This document shows positions 1 through 11,379 of a stretch of 64,000 bases of DNA, piece by piece. Source of the stretch: Cymbidium sinense. Taxonomy: Eukaryota > Streptophyta > Magnoliopsida > Asparagales > Orchidaceae. The position numbers were made by a program, and so were the translations under genes. The stretch is from assembly GCA_021442155.1 (NCBI GenBank), contig CM038222.1, forward strand, positions 53,501,352 to 53,565,351. The letters run 5' to 3'. Each line of letters begins with the position of its first letter. The first letter of the stretch is position 1. Below the pieces are notes generated by a model that saw nothing but the letters and a program-made list of their open reading frames with translations, searched no databases and had not been told where the DNA came from.

Positions 1-121
1 CCGAAGTTATCGCCATTAAGTCCACATGCCTCATCTAGATTGGGAGAAGCCATGGAAGGAGGTTCCAAAATTGAGTTGGTCAGATTGCCTTCTTTGGATC
101 CAATGGGTGGTCGGTTTGCAT

Positions 122-145
122 GGGAGGTGAGTTAATTCACCTCCC
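122..145. promoter_or_regulatory. LTR palindrome with GGGAGGTGA arms
   Basis: Arms GGGAGGTGA and TCACCTCCC flank a 6-nt AT spacer. The same element recurs as the perfect 16-mer GAGGTGAATTCACCTC at 28118-28133 and 35398-35413. It lies between the TTGACC field and the leader of the LTR, so a promoter-proximal role is plausible but inferred. Confidence 0.5.
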
Positions 146-299
146 TTTGGTCCAAGGTAAGTCCTAGCACACTTAGTGTGGGCTAGGAAATTTAAAGATG
201 CTCCATTTACAAGTTTGATGGCTGCCAAGGATAAGAGGAGAGTGGACTTTGCCATTAGACAAAAGAGTCTAATGTAGGAGAGGATCCATGAAGGATTTG

Positions 300-1260
300 C
301 ATTGGACTTGGCTCCAAATGAGTTTGGGCTAATTTTAGGATGGCCTAGGATGGGTTTGGGTCAGGTTAGGTCAGCCTGCAAAGTTTCATGGGTTGGTTTT
401 ATGAGTTTTGGCTAAATTAGGTCATATGGGTTCAATTTGGGTCATGTTGGGTTAGGTTGACCAAGTGATCAAATTGGGTCAAACCAAGGCTTAGGTTAGG
501 TTCAAATGATGATTTGGAGATTTTTGGTTCAAGTGGTTTTAATTAATTTGGCCTAGGTTTGATTTTGGTTAATTTGGAATCAAATGGGTCAAATGGGTTA
601 AGTTGACCAATTTGACTAAATTGACCAAATTGGGTTGGGTTAGGTGTTGGTTCATGTTCAATTAAATAATTGAAAATGATTGTAGGCTTTAGTTTGAATC
701 AATTTGGATTTAATTTGGATTTTGGCCAATTTAACCCTTTAGGTCAATTTGGGCTAGGTTGGGTCAAGTTGACTAATTGGTCAAATTGGGCTCAAATATG
801 ACTTTGGTCAAGTTCAATAATCAATTTGGAATGAATATGAGTCATCGGTTGCAGTCAATTTGGGTTATATTATTATTTGACCTATTTTGGCCTTTTAGGC
901 CAATTTGAGTCAACTTGGGTTGAATGGCCAATTGGACTTGGTTTGACTTAATTAAGGGTCAAGTCATGTTCAATCATTGATCATGAGTTAGTGTGGATCA
1001 GTGGTTCCAATTGATTTGGTGTATGGTGAGTTTTGACTACTTTATGTTTCATTTGGGCTAAAGGTTGACTTGGTCAAAGGACCAAGTTGACCTGGTTTGA
1101 CCCAATTCAAGATGATTGATTATCCTAGGGTGATTGTTGATCATGATATAAGGCTTGGATGGGCTTGGTTCAATCCAATTTGAGTGGGATTGGAACTTGG
1201 TTAGAATGGGTTCTTTAGGCCACTTTGGGTCAAGTGGACCTAAAAGACTCAATTGGCTTG
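300..1260 (-). repeat. TTGACC/GGTCAA motif field of LTR copy a
   Basis: This is a low-complexity but non-tandem stretch dominated by GGTCAA, TTGACC, TTGACT and AATTTGG words in both orientations, for example the two TTGACCAA sites near 600-640. It is the same module seen in all other long LTR copies here. TTGACC/T is the W-box core bound by plant WRKY factors (family knowledge); any function here is inferred. Confidence 0.6.
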
Positions 1261-2393
1261 GTTTTGGCTTGATTAAGGTTTAGTTTGATTTATATATGAG
1301 CTTAGGTTTAAATTATAAATCCAATTGCAATCAATTTGGAGTACAATGGACTTTGGTTCATTTGAAGTTTTCAAGTTAAAAGGGCTAACTTGGGCTTGAC
1401 TTGGGTTTTGATTTTATTTTGTATTTTATTTTGTTTATTTAAATTTATATTTCATTTATATTTGGGAATAGAAATGAAGATATAAATTATTCATGAGAAA
1501 ATCACTTGAGTTTGGAGTGATTTGGAAGCAAATTTGACTAAGCTCATGAGGTAGGTCAAAAGGGCTTAAGTAAGAAATTGATTTAGTTTGATTTAATTTT
1601 GGTCATTGGAATGTGGGTTTCATTTATATTTGTGAATATAAATGATTATATTATTGATTTATAAAGAAACCAATTAATTTTGGGTTGATTTGAATGGGAT
1701 TTGTTTAAGCTTAAGGATGTAGGTCCATATGGCTTAGGAAGGGACATGGTTGGATTTGGATTTAGTTTGGTTTAGTTTTGGTCATTTGAGTATGGATTTT
1801 ATTTATATTTATGAATATAAATGAAGGAATAATTGATTTATAAAAAAATCAATCAAGTTTATGATAACTCAGGTGGAGATTTGGCTAAGCTTATGAGAAA
1901 GGGTCATTTGGCTTAGGAAGGAATTTTGGAACTTAGATTTGATTTTGGGTTTTAATCACTTGGAATTGAGTTTGGATTTGGATTTGATAAATATTAAGAG
2001 AATAAATTGATCTTTGAGAAAATCAATTTAATTGGACTTGGCTAAAGTTAAGGCCATGGAATTCAATCATAAGGTTTATGGAGAATTTTGAGCTTGGATT
2101 TGATCATGTGATTGATTATGAGTCTTGGAAATTTGGTTTGTATTTGGCATGAATTTAAGGTTTGGTTTAAGGAGAAAAGCATGGATTGGGTTTAGGCTAT
2201 AGGACAGGCAAATCTTCCTAAGTCTCTATTGCATGACCCATACTTACGGCTTACTCTTCTAAGTCTCTAGGCTTAGATTAAGTGTTCACCTAATCACTAG
2301 AAGTGCCTTAGGACTAATGAGCTCTTAGTATTTATAAGAGTCTCAGATCTATGCTGAGGAGGTTGAAGACTCACTCTAAAAGTAAGGTCAACA

Positions 2394-4650
2394 AAAGGAC
2401 CCCCAGTAAGTGTGATGTAACTGACAAGGCACACCGCACATATTGGCATTGACCGAGATGATCAACAACGTCCAAAGGATAGTAAGCGCCAATGGAAATG
2501 TTCTACACTCAAATCCGAGATGTAGACAAAATCACAATCCTAGTGGAATGCCACTCAACTTATTCCAAGGGCATAAGAGAGTAAAGAGGATTTGGTTGGA
2601 ATTTCATGTCAAGGACATAAAGGGAGATCCGTTAGGGGATCACACATGCATTGGACATGACATGTGAGAGATTTATGCAGAGGGCATAAAATGAGGAATC
2701 CACTAGGGATTGAGTATATGAACCTTCCACTAGGGAAGTAGGTTCGAGCTATCCACTAGGGATGAAAATATAATTTGCTTTGATTTGTTATCATGGGGCT
2801 CCACTGGGGAGAGGATATGATTTGGTTTAATTTGAAGTCAAGGACATATCTACTAGAGATATGAGCTCGACCACTGGGGATAAGGTGGATTTAATATATG
2901 GATTTCTTTGGTTTGCTTGGGAAAGTATCCACTAAAGATAAGAATGGATTTAATATATGGACCTTGTAGGTGTGCGATGGATCTACTAAGAAGGGGCTAT
3001 ATCAGCCTTGACCTATCTAAGATTTACAAATCCAAAGGGAAAGTCTACCTGCCATGAGATAGAGCTAACCAATCTAAGGGGTTCCTTTTGGTGTGCAACG
3101 GTTGTGCTAGGAAGAAAGTGTGTAGACTTACATCTTCCAAAGAAAGGAGCAACTACTAGGGTGATCGATTGATAGCACAACAAATCGAACCTGACATAAG
3201 GCTGCCCGTTGGTGTGCAATGGTCGTGATGAAAAGAATGCATAATAAACTTACATCTTCCAAAGCAAGGAGGACCGTCGGGGTGACTTGTTGGTGGCACA
3301 ACAAGTCAAACTTGACCTAAGGGTGACTACTGGGAGAATGTCGCTAGGGACTTATAGCAACTCAAGAGTAGTAAGGCAATTCTTATAGAGAGTTTTGCTA
3401 ACACTGCCCTAAATGTAGGATGCCTGCTTCAAAAAAGGTACCCCTAGGGGTGTCCTCCTAATCCACAAGAGAATATGTCTTTTTTTATTTATATGTTTGT
3501 GTGGACCCTGTTGGTGTGCGAGGGACCACACTGAGAATGAGCTTATATTAGCCTAGTCATATCTTAGACTTACTGGACCAAGGGAGAATTTGCATATCTG
3601 CAAGATGGATTCTCCAACCACAAGGGTGGCTACTAGGAAAGAGGGATTGTCCAATCCAAGAGTAACTCGGGTAATGTTTCAATGGGGTCACTAAGGGTGT
3701 GATCCAAATAGAGTGCCCAAAGGGGAGGTGCAGCCAGGGGATTTATCCTGGACCATGTAAAAGAAGCCCTTTAGGTGTACGGTGGCCAACTCAAGGAGAA
3801 AGCTTGTAGACTTACATCTTCCATGAGTGGTGTATCCACCAGGTGGGTTGCTGTTAGCATAGCGAGGACCAACCAACCTATGGTGCCCGTCAGTGTACGA
3901 TAATCAATCTAAGAAGAAGGCTTGTAGACTTACATCTTCATAGATAAAAATGATCAACGCGATAGTTTATCATTGGCGGGACAGATGCTATTTGACCTAG
4001 GGCAACTACTAAATGGGGAGTCCCGTATGAGGACTAGACCCAGACTTGAAGTAGTCAGGAGGAAAGGAGCCACTAGACAACTAAACCTCAAATATATTCA
4101 ACCCAGTTAGTGCAGTATGGCTAGTTCAAGAAAAAAGCACATAGACTTACATCTTCTTAAACAAAGTTAACATGAGGTAGCTTACTGGCCGCGTAGTAAG
4201 GCTTACTAAACTAACAAGGAACTCATCAGTTTGCAATAGTCAAGTTAAGAAGAAAGCTTATAGAATTACATCCTCTAAACAAGGAACCACTAGGGTGACA
4301 CATTAGTTGGGTAGCATGTCAGCCCGACCTAGAGTTGCTAATGAGCGAGTGCCGCTGAGGGCTTTATCCCATATCAAAGTAGCCCAAAATAAAAGATATG
4401 TGTTTATTTTATATGTGGTTGTGTATAGTTTGTGTTAGTGTTTTGTTGATAAAGGATAAGAAGCCTCTTGGGTTCCTTTCACTTACCCTAACCACATCAT
4501 GACATATTCGCAAATAAAGATGTTTCTCAACATAGAAGAGATGGAATTTGGAATGAAAATTTTTATTGATAATTATTTTCAAATAAAATTTATGGATAAT
4601 ATTTCTTTAGATAGAGTCCATTGATTGGAAGCATTGGGTGCTCTCCCTTA
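2394..4650 (-). repeat. 3' non-coding repeat region between pol and 3' LTR (copy A)
   Basis: This fills the interval between integrase remnant A and LTR copy a. It consists of degenerate units: short ~30-70-bp ones near the LTR (2690-2990, built on TCCACTAGGGAT) and longer ~110-350-bp ones further in (2990-4400). The longer units carry the words GTGTGCAATGG, AAGAAAGC, GACTTACATCTTCC and CGACCTAAGG. A GATTCACC-type conserved end at 4440-4510 abuts pol. Long, minisatellite-rich spacers at this position are typical of Tat elements. Open frames such as those at 3013-3219 and 3691-3876 are products of the repeat and share a GRCKST-like string. Confidence 0.7.
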
Positions 4651-5130
4651 TGATTTATGAGCTGATAAGATCCTCCTTGGTATGCCTTCTTAAGGGTAAA
4701 AAAAGGCCTTCCCAAGTTAGTTCAAACTTGCCTCCCATCTTACGACGGGCAATAATTGGTCTCCTTAGAACTAAAATAAGCTCTGCTACTTGAAAAGCTC
4801 TAGGATAGAACAACTTGTTGTAAGCTTGAATCATTTTTTCCTTGTATAACTCAAGGTTCTGGCATGCTCGTAGGCATCTCTCCTCCAAATCTTCTAGCTC
4901 TTCTAACCGTAACTTGTCATTCTGCTCCGCTGTGATCTTGCTACTTACAGCTATCTTTAGTGATGAGAGTTGGACTTCTAATAGTAGATCTACTTTAGAT
5001 CCATACAGTAAGGAGAAGGGGTAGATTTTGTTGGAGTTTTGTATGTAGTACGGTAAGCCCATAAGGCTTCAACCAACTGCTCATGCCACTATTGCTTGTT
5101 ATCGTCGAGTGTCTTCTTTAATATTTGGAA
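4651..5130 (-). pseudogene. Integrase C-terminal fragment, Ty3/gypsy Tat Pol (copy A)
   Basis: An open minus-strand stretch of about 135 codons (4655-5062) matches the Tat integrase C-terminus: a LEVQLSSLKIAV-like segment, then the helical ELEDLEERCLRACQNLELYK region, then RAFQVAELILVLRRP and GGKFELTWEG of the GPY/F-like end. The catalytic core is missing. Near 5125 the sequence jumps from integrase (complement of AATATTTGGA) directly to the second RNase H, which removes the zinc-finger and DDE core present in copy B. It is followed downstream by the 3' repeat region. It cannot be functional. The domain is clear; the exact end is not, because the reading frame drifts from the family near 4700. 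Confidence 0.8.
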
Positions 5131-5600
5131 CTTATAAATAGTAACCTCTGGGATTTGGGCCAACATTTCAACAGTGTACTTATGGTAGTGATGGAGCTTA
5201 GGCTTTAGAACTTTATAGGACCCAGCAATTTGGTTGATGATTAGTTGAGAATCCCCGAAGATGTTGATATCCTAGATGCATAGTATAATGGCTAACTCTA
5301 GACCCAATCGAGCCTCATATTTGGCTTCATGTTGGTGCATGGATTGGATAGATGATATGAGAATCTTATCACTTCGCGGTCCAGAGTTAGGAGAATTATT
5401 TCTCCCCCTGTCTTCCTTAGAAGAGTAGATCATGGTTCTTCTCCCTTTTGAAAGGAAGTCGTGCCATCAAAGTACATCTCCCAATGGGGAATGCTAATGT
5501 CCCCTAAGTTCATGATTTATTTATCGGGGAGGTCATCACTAAGCAGAGAGTTAGTAGGAAGTGGCTGTGCTACTAAGAAATCCACTAGTACCTATCCTTT
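5131..5600 (-). pseudogene. Archaeal-type RNase H (aRNH) remnant, Tat Pol (copy A)
   Basis: Minus-strand reading gives INIFGDSQLIINQIAGSYKV near 5200-5270, which carries the third acidic residue of the RNase H fold (GDSQL), with upstream pieces of the domain to about 5600. A second, archaeal-type RNase H between the retroviral-type RNase H and integrase is the diagnostic feature of Tat-lineage elements. Several stops and frame changes interrupt it. It is joined directly to the integrase C-terminus through a deletion at about 5125 and to a shortened RNase H piece on the other side. Confidence 0.7.
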
Positions 5601-5628
5601 CTCTACATAGATGGGTACAAAAGTGATG

Positions 5629-5985
5629 TCAAACTGTGATAAAATCATGGACCAATGCGCAAACCATCCAGATAACGTTGGCTATGTCATGAGATATTGG
5701 TGATTTAATCTTAGCAAGGATTAGATGACAGTTGAGATAATAGAGTGCATTCTCTTTCCCTTCATCATTAGTTTGGGCCAACAAAGCACCAATAGAGTTG
5801 TCAAATGCTGTAGTATATAGTATCAATGGCTTGCCCGGGATAGGGGCTGCTAGAATTAGCGGCATCATCAGGTAGTGCTTGATATCTTCCAAGGCAGGTT
5901 GACACTTGTCATCCCACTTGAACTTAGCATCCTTTTTGATAAGTGCTAAAAATGGTTGGCATCTTTTTGACCGATTAGAAGAAGA
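5629..5985 (-). pseudogene. Reverse transcriptase/RNase H junction fragment (copy A)
   Basis: The minus-strand frame contains KKDAKFKWDDKCQPALEDIK, then IPGKPLILYTTAFDNSIGAL and LLAQTNDEGKENALYYL. This is the end of the RT connection and the start of RNase H, where the first catalytic Asp is expected in the LYTTAFD segment. Compared with copy B, part of RNase H (copy B 11400-11480 equivalents) is deleted near 5705. The fragment stops at about 5985, where sequence switches to the 5' end of an LTR, so the rest of RT, protease and gag is absent. Confidence 0.75.
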
Positions 5986-6201
5986 AAGCAAGATAGGGTT
6001 TAGGTTATAGGGTAGGCAAGTCCTCTTAAATCCCCAAGGCACAATCTATTCATATGGCTAACTCTTCTAAGTCTCTAGGGTTAGGTTAAGTGTTCACCTA
6101 ATCACTAGAAGTGTCTTAGGACTAAGGGACTCTTAGTGTCTAAGAGAGTTCTAGATCTATGATAAGGAAGTTGAGAGCTCACTCCAAAAGTGAGGTCAAC
6201 A
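5986..6201 (-). mobile_element. LTR 5'-end fragment (tail b)
   Basis: About 215 bp match the terminal block of the other LTRs: GGGTTTAGGTTATAGGGTAGG, CTTCTAAGTCTCTAGGGTTA and the end GAGGTCAACA at 6201. Only the first ~0.2 kb of the LTR (sense minus) remains; its left edge is fused to the RT fragment of copy A. It is therefore the stump of the 3' LTR of copy B after a deletion, not a complete LTR. Confidence 0.75.
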
Positions 6202-7881
6202 AAGGGCGCCTAATAGGTGTGGTATGATTGACAAGGCACACCGCATGTATTGGTGTTGATCAAGATGATCAACAACATCTGAAGGATCGCAAACACTAAC
6301 TGAAATGATCTATCCCTAAACCAGGTGTAGATGTAATCAAGATCTTCGCAAAGGTAACTCCACTTATGCCAATGGCATTAGAGAGGAAGGAATGATCTAC
6401 TAAGGGATCAAGTATGTGAACCTTCCACTTGGGAAGTAGGTTCAAATTATCCACTGGGGATAGAGAATAAGAGTTTGAGTTGATTCGATATGATTTGAGG
6501 AGAAAATATCTGCTAGGGATGAGTGCATGAACCTTCCACTAAGAAAGCAGGTTCAGGTTATCCACTAGGAATAGAGGTTTGATTTGATTTGTGCCTTGTT
6601 GGAGAGAAATTTGGTTTAATTAATTGATGCTGCATCCACTAGGGATGAGAATTTGATTTGATTTGTTGATTTATGATATAGTGCTCCACTAGGGAGAGAA
6701 TATGATTTGGTTTGGAGGGCACATATGTTAGATATGTGAGCTTGGATCCACTAGAGATAAGATAGGTTTAATTTTGACTCCACTGGAGGGAGGATAATGG
6801 ATTTGATGAGATGGACTCTATCGGTGTGTGATGGATCCACTAAGAAGGGGCTAATATCAGCCTAGACCTATCTTAGATTTAAAAATTCAAAGGGATAATC
6901 TATCAGCTATCAGGTAGGACTATCCAACCTAAGGGGTGTCTTTTAGTGTGCAATGGTCATTTTAGGAAGAAAGCGTGGGGACTCACATCCTCCTACATAA
7001 TGAACCACTGGGGAAATCGGTTGCTTGTAATAAATCGAACCCGACCTAAGGTGACTATTTGAGTGAATGCTGATGTGGACTCACATCGACTCAAGAATAG
7101 TCAGAATTAATTTAATTTGGGATGGACCCTATCGGTGTGCGATGGATCTACTAAGAAGGAGCTAATATCAACCTAAACATGTCTTAGATTTACAAATCCA
7201 AACAGATAGTCTACTGACTGTGGGGTAGAGATAACCAACCAAAATGGGTGTCTTTCAGTGTGGAATGTTCAAGTTAAGAAGAAAGCACGAGGACTCACAT
7301 CCTTTGACACAAGGTACCACTAGGGTGATCGATTGCTTATGCAACAAATCAAACCCGACCTAAGGCCGCCCGTCAATGCGCAATAGTCATGCTGGAAAGA
7401 ATGTGTAATAGACTTTATCTTTCAAAGTAAAGATGACCTCTAGGGTGACTCGTTGGTGGCACAACAAGTCGAACCCAACTTAAGGACGACTTGAGAGAGC
7501 CCGAGGCCTTTATCTTAACTCAAAATAGTGAAATTCCTATAGGGAGTTTTCGACAATGCCCTAAAGATAAGATGCTTGGGAAAGGGGCCATTAGGGGCTT
7601 GAATTCCTAATTCATAAGCGAAGATATATTTTGTTTATTTTGTATTATTGTGAACCCTGTAGGTTTGTGAGGGACCACACTAAGAAGGAGCTCATATCAA
7701 CCTAATATTGTCTCAGACTTATTAGACCAAGGGAGAATCTGCATATCCGCAAGACAAATTCTCCAACCATAGGGATGGCTACTAGGAAAGAGGAACTGTC
7801 CAATCCAAGAGTAATTGGGGTTGTGTCTAAATGGGGTCACTAAGGATGTGATCCAAATAGAGTGCCCACATGGGAGGTGTT

Positions 7882-7893
7882 GGGGGGGGGGGG
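7882..7893. repeat. Homopolymer of 12 G
   Basis: A run of 12 G sits inside a 3' non-coding unit; homologous units elsewhere lack it. It could be a young slippage product or a sequencing/assembly artefact. Confidence 0.8.
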
Positions 7894-9039
7894 TGTATCC
7901 AAAACCCTATAAAAGAAAGCCTATAGGTATACGATGACCAACTCAAGGAGAAAGCATGGGGACTCACATCTGCCAAGAGTGGTGTATCCATCGGGTGGGT
8001 CACCATTAGCATGGCGATAACTAACCAACCTAAGGTGCCCGTCAGTGTAAGACAATCAACCTAGAAAAAAAATACGTGTAGACTTACATCTCTCTAAAGT
8101 AGAACTAATTATTGGGATAGTATGTCTTCTGCTTGACAGGGGCTATCCTACCTTGGGTGACTACTAAGAGAGGAGTCCTGTGTAAGGACAAAACCCAAGA
8201 TTGAAGTAGTCAAGAGGAAAGGAGCCATTGGGAGACTTACCCTAAACCTCAAATATACTCAACCTAGTTAGTGCACAATGGCTAGTTCAAGAAGAAAGCG
8301 TGTAGGCTTACATCCTCTTAAACAAAGTCAACATGGGGTAGTTTACTGGCTTTGCAGTAAGGCCTACCAAACTGACAAGGTGCTCATTGGTTTGTAATGG
8401 TCAAGTCAGGAAGAAAGTGCAGGGACTCACATTTGCCAAGAGTGGTATATCCACCGGGTGGGTCACTGTCAGCATGGCGATAATGAACTATCCTAAAGTG
8501 CCCGTCGATTTTCCATAATCAGTCTAGAAAGAAGCCGTGTAGGCTTACATATCTCTAAAATAGAACTGATCACCGGGATAGTCTGTCTTTGGCTTGACAG
8601 GGGCTCGAAAGGCACTGCGAGGAGTCCTACATGGGACTAAACCCAAGCATGAAGTAGTCAAGAGGAGAGGAGCCAAGGGGGGACTTATCCTAAATCTCAA
8701 ATATACTCGACCTAGTTAGTGCATGATGGCTAGTCTAAGAAGAAAGTGTGTAGGATTACATCATCTTAAATTAAGTCAACATGGGGTAGCTTACTGGCTG
8801 CGCAGTAAGGCCTACCAAATTGATAAGGCACTCATCGATTTACAATGGTCAAGTCAGAAAGAAAGTTCGGGGACTCACATCCACCAGACAAGTGACTATT
8901 AGGGTGACACACTAACAAGGTAGCATATCAACCCGATCTAGAGTAGCTAATGAGTGAGTGCCACGGGGGCTTGCTCCCACATAAAAATAGCTCAAGATAA
9001 AAGATATGTGTTTGTTTGTATCATGAAAGAGGGAATAGG

Positions 9040-9300
9040 ATGTTTCTTGAGTTTAATTACACCTACCCTAAACACATAGAAGAATGGATGAAATGGTGCC
9101 ACAGGGGCAATTGTGACTCCACCAAGAAAGGATGCTGCTTGGGTTCTCTTACACCTAACTTAGTTGTACTAATCAAAATAGGATGCTTCTTGGGTTCCAT
9201 TACACCTAACCTAGTAGCATTAGAGGATCGTTTATAGTTTGTGTTTGTGTTATGGAGGGATATGATGCCATTCGGGTTCTCTTACACCTACCCTAAACAT
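9040..9300 (-). repeat. Post-pol minisatellite (~55-bp units)
   Basis: Degenerate direct repeats of a unit containing AGGATGCTNCTTGGGTTCTCTTACACCTAACCTA occur at about 9050, 9130, 9180 and 9255, just downstream of the integrase end on the sense strand. The same array is at 46310-46590 after integrase copy C, and one degenerate unit lies near 4450 after copy A. This makes it an inherited part of the element. A plus-strand (antisense) open frame of ~70 codons runs through it in both places. Confidence 0.65.
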
Positions 9301-9395
9301 GTCGTGGTGGATTCACAAGTGAAAATATTTCTAATACATAAGAGATGGAATTTGATATGAAAAGAAGTTTATTGATGATTATTTTTGAACAAGAC

Positions 9396-10560
9396 TTATG
9401 GATAGCATATTTTTAGGTAGAGCTTGTTGATTGGAAGCATCAGACACTCTTCTTTATAATTTAAAAATTGATAAGATCCTCCTTCGTAGGCATTCTCTAT
9501 GGCAAAAGGGCTTTTCCAAGTGAGTTCAAACTTGCCTCCCATATTTTGATAGCCAACAATTGGTCTCCTTAGAACTAAAACAAGCTCTCCTACTTGAAAA
9601 GCTCTAGAACAGACCAACTTATTGTGAGCTTGAATCATTTTGGCTTTGTACAACTCGAGATTCTGGCATGCCCAGAGGCATCTCTCCTCCAAACCTTCGA
9701 GCTCTTCCAACCGCAACTTAGCATTCTGATCCATTGTGATCTTACTACCCACGACTATCCTTAATGATGTGAGTTGGACTTCTAATGGTAGAATGACCCA
9801 CCCATACAAGGAGAAAGGGGTAGATTGAGTTGGAGTTCTGTATGTGGTGTGCTAAGCCCACGAGATTTCAACTAACTGCTCATGCCACTATCACTTGTTG
9901 TCGTCGAGTGTCTTCTTCAGTATTTGGATGAGGGTTTTATTGAATGCTTCTGCTAGACCGTTTTCTCAGTATGCGGAATATCTCCTCTATGAGGGCAAAG
10001 CTTGATTTTAGTTCTCTTGAATGCAGTACCATTATTAGATATAATTCATCGAGGCACCACAAACCTATATAAGATACGGTTCCTGAAAAATTGGAGCACA
10101 TGCTGAGCTGTGACCTCTCTGAGTGGGATTGCTTCCACCTATTTGGAAAAGTAATCAGTGGCAGCTAGAATGAATCGGTGACCCTTGGAAGAAGAAGGAT
10201 CGATCGGACCCACTATGTCTGTACCCCAACACTCAAATGGCCATGATGCCAATGTAGGATGTAGAATGTTGGGTGGTTGATGTAGGACCACACTGTGCAC
10301 CTAACATTGGTGACATCTCCTAGCTATGTTCATACAGTCTGTGATCATCAAAGGTTAGTAGTATCTCAGTCTCTTGATCTTGGCTTTCATCTTCGGACTA
10401 GATTGATGTGCTTCGCATAAACTTGAGTGTACCTCGGTCATGATCCTATGGGCTTTGTGTTTGTCCAGACAACGTAACCACATATGATCAAAAAATTTTT
10501 GGTACAAGGTGCCTCCTATGAGAGCGTAGGAAAGGGCTCTCTGCTTCACCTGATGTGTTA
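9396..10560 (-). pseudogene. Integrase remnant, Tat Pol (copy B)
   Basis: This is the most complete integrase in the window, split among several minus-strand frames. The zinc-binding N-terminus (10355-10549) reads EVHSSLCEAHQSSPKMKAKI, an HHCC-type segment. The core follows: WGTDIVGPIDP (first Asp, about 10215-10250) and FILAATDYFSK. In IISNNGTAF the second catalytic Asp codon has become Asn (10034-10036). NGLAEAFNKTLIQILKKTL retains the catalytic Glu (9948-9950). The C-terminus (9396-9809) has LPLEVQLTSLRIVV, ELEGLEERCLWACQNLELYK and FQVGELVLVLRRP. Stops occur in the core. Loss of the second Asp would abolish strand transfer even if frames were intact. Confidence 0.85.
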
Positions 10561-10594
10561 GTGACTTCTCTTGAGGTAGTTTGTCAGTATGTAA

Positions 10595-11340
10595 CTAATC
10601 CATAAATGGTTGCCTCCAATTTGACCCCTCGTCCTTTTTGGCAGTAGCAAGCTTCCCTTCAAGAGAGAATCTCTCAATGAGTTCAACGTCAACAAGGGAT
10701 AAGACTTGTCTATTTTGGACCCTTATTGGAATGGACTCATCTTCCAGACATGCCAACTCTTTGGCAAGCTTGGCCAATGCATCTGCTACTGCGTTCTGTC
10801 CTTGAGAAATCTTTTAGATGGCAACCTCTGAGATTTGGGCCAACAACTCTATAGTATACCTATGGTAATGATGTAGCTTATGCTTTAGAACTTTGTAGGA
10901 TCGTGATTTGGTTGATGATGAGCTGAGAATCCTTGAATATGTTGATACTCTAGATGCATAATATAATGACTAACTCTATAAAGAAAATCAAAGCCTCATA
11001 TTCGCCTTCGTTGTTGGTACATGGTTTGGACAGATGATATGAGAATCTCATCACAACGTAGTTTGGAGTTAGGAGAACTATTCCTACCCCTGGCTTTCCT
11101 GGAAGAGTAGATCATGGTTCTTCTCCTTTTTGAAAAGAAGCTCCACCATCAAAATATATCTCCCAACGGTGAATTCTAGTGTCTCCTAATTTCATTATTT
11201 GTTCATCAGAGAGGTTATCACTAAGTGGGGAATCAATAGGAAGTGAGTGTGATGCTAAGAAATTTGTTAGTGCCTGTCCTTTCACTACATGGAGTGGTAT
11301 GAATGTGATGTCAAACTATGACAAAATCATGGACCATTAA
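10595..11340 (-). pseudogene. Archaeal-type RNase H (aRNH) remnant, Tat Pol (copy B)
   Basis: Translating minus across frames gives the four acidic positions of a type-I RNase H: YIFFDGGASF-like start (first Asp, about 11150), CTNNEGEYEALI (Glu, about 11005), INIFKDSQLIINQI (Asp, about 10930) and NAVADALAKLA (last Asp, about 10770). A CLED-containing tail leads towards integrase (10595-10777). Many frameshifts and stops separate the blocks. A second RNase H between RNase H and integrase places the element in the Tat lineage. Alternative lineages (Athila, chromoviruses) lack this domain. Confidence 0.8.
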
Positions 11341-11379
11341 GCCAACCGTTTGAATAGCATCGGCCGTGTCATGAGATAT

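Larger units (their letters stand above)
1..2393 (-). mobile_element. Right part of a giant Tat-family LTR (copy a)
   Basis: This is the 5' part of an LTR whose sense strand is minus; the remainder lies left of the window. The right edge ends ...GGTCAACA, the complement of the TGTTGACC terminus shared by all family members here. From left to right it holds a leader/promoter-like piece (1-300) with a palindrome at 122-145, a field of GGTCAA/TTGACC motifs (about 300-1260), degenerate ~175-bp AT-rich repeats with a TTTATAT...ATATAAATG core (about 1380-2060), and the terminal block containing CTAAGTCTCTA (about 2210-2393). Beyond 2393 the 3' non-coding region of the same element begins, so this is a 3' LTR. 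The 122-145 palindrome resembles one in copies f and g, suggesting the same subfamily. Short open frames here are uninterrupted only by chance. Confidence 0.75.
6202..9395 (-). repeat. 3' non-coding repeat region of pol copy B
   Basis: The organisation matches 2394-4650 but is longer. Short TCCACTAGGGAT-type units span 6400-6800. Larger units with GTGTGCAATGGTC, AAGAAAGC, GGACTCACATCC and GACCTAAGG follow at about 6900-8980. A terminal block (9000-9300) carries four degenerate copies of a ~55-bp unit containing TTGGGTTCTCTTACACCTAA. The region abuts the integrase stop near 9396. The first bases after the LTR read AAGGGCGCC; no polypurine tract is evident on the sense side. Confidence 0.7.

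Noticed and set aside
2690..3000. Regularly spaced short repeats resembling a CRISPR array
   Set aside because: Units are degenerate and of unequal length, spacers are not unique, and the context is a plant retrotransposon 3' region.
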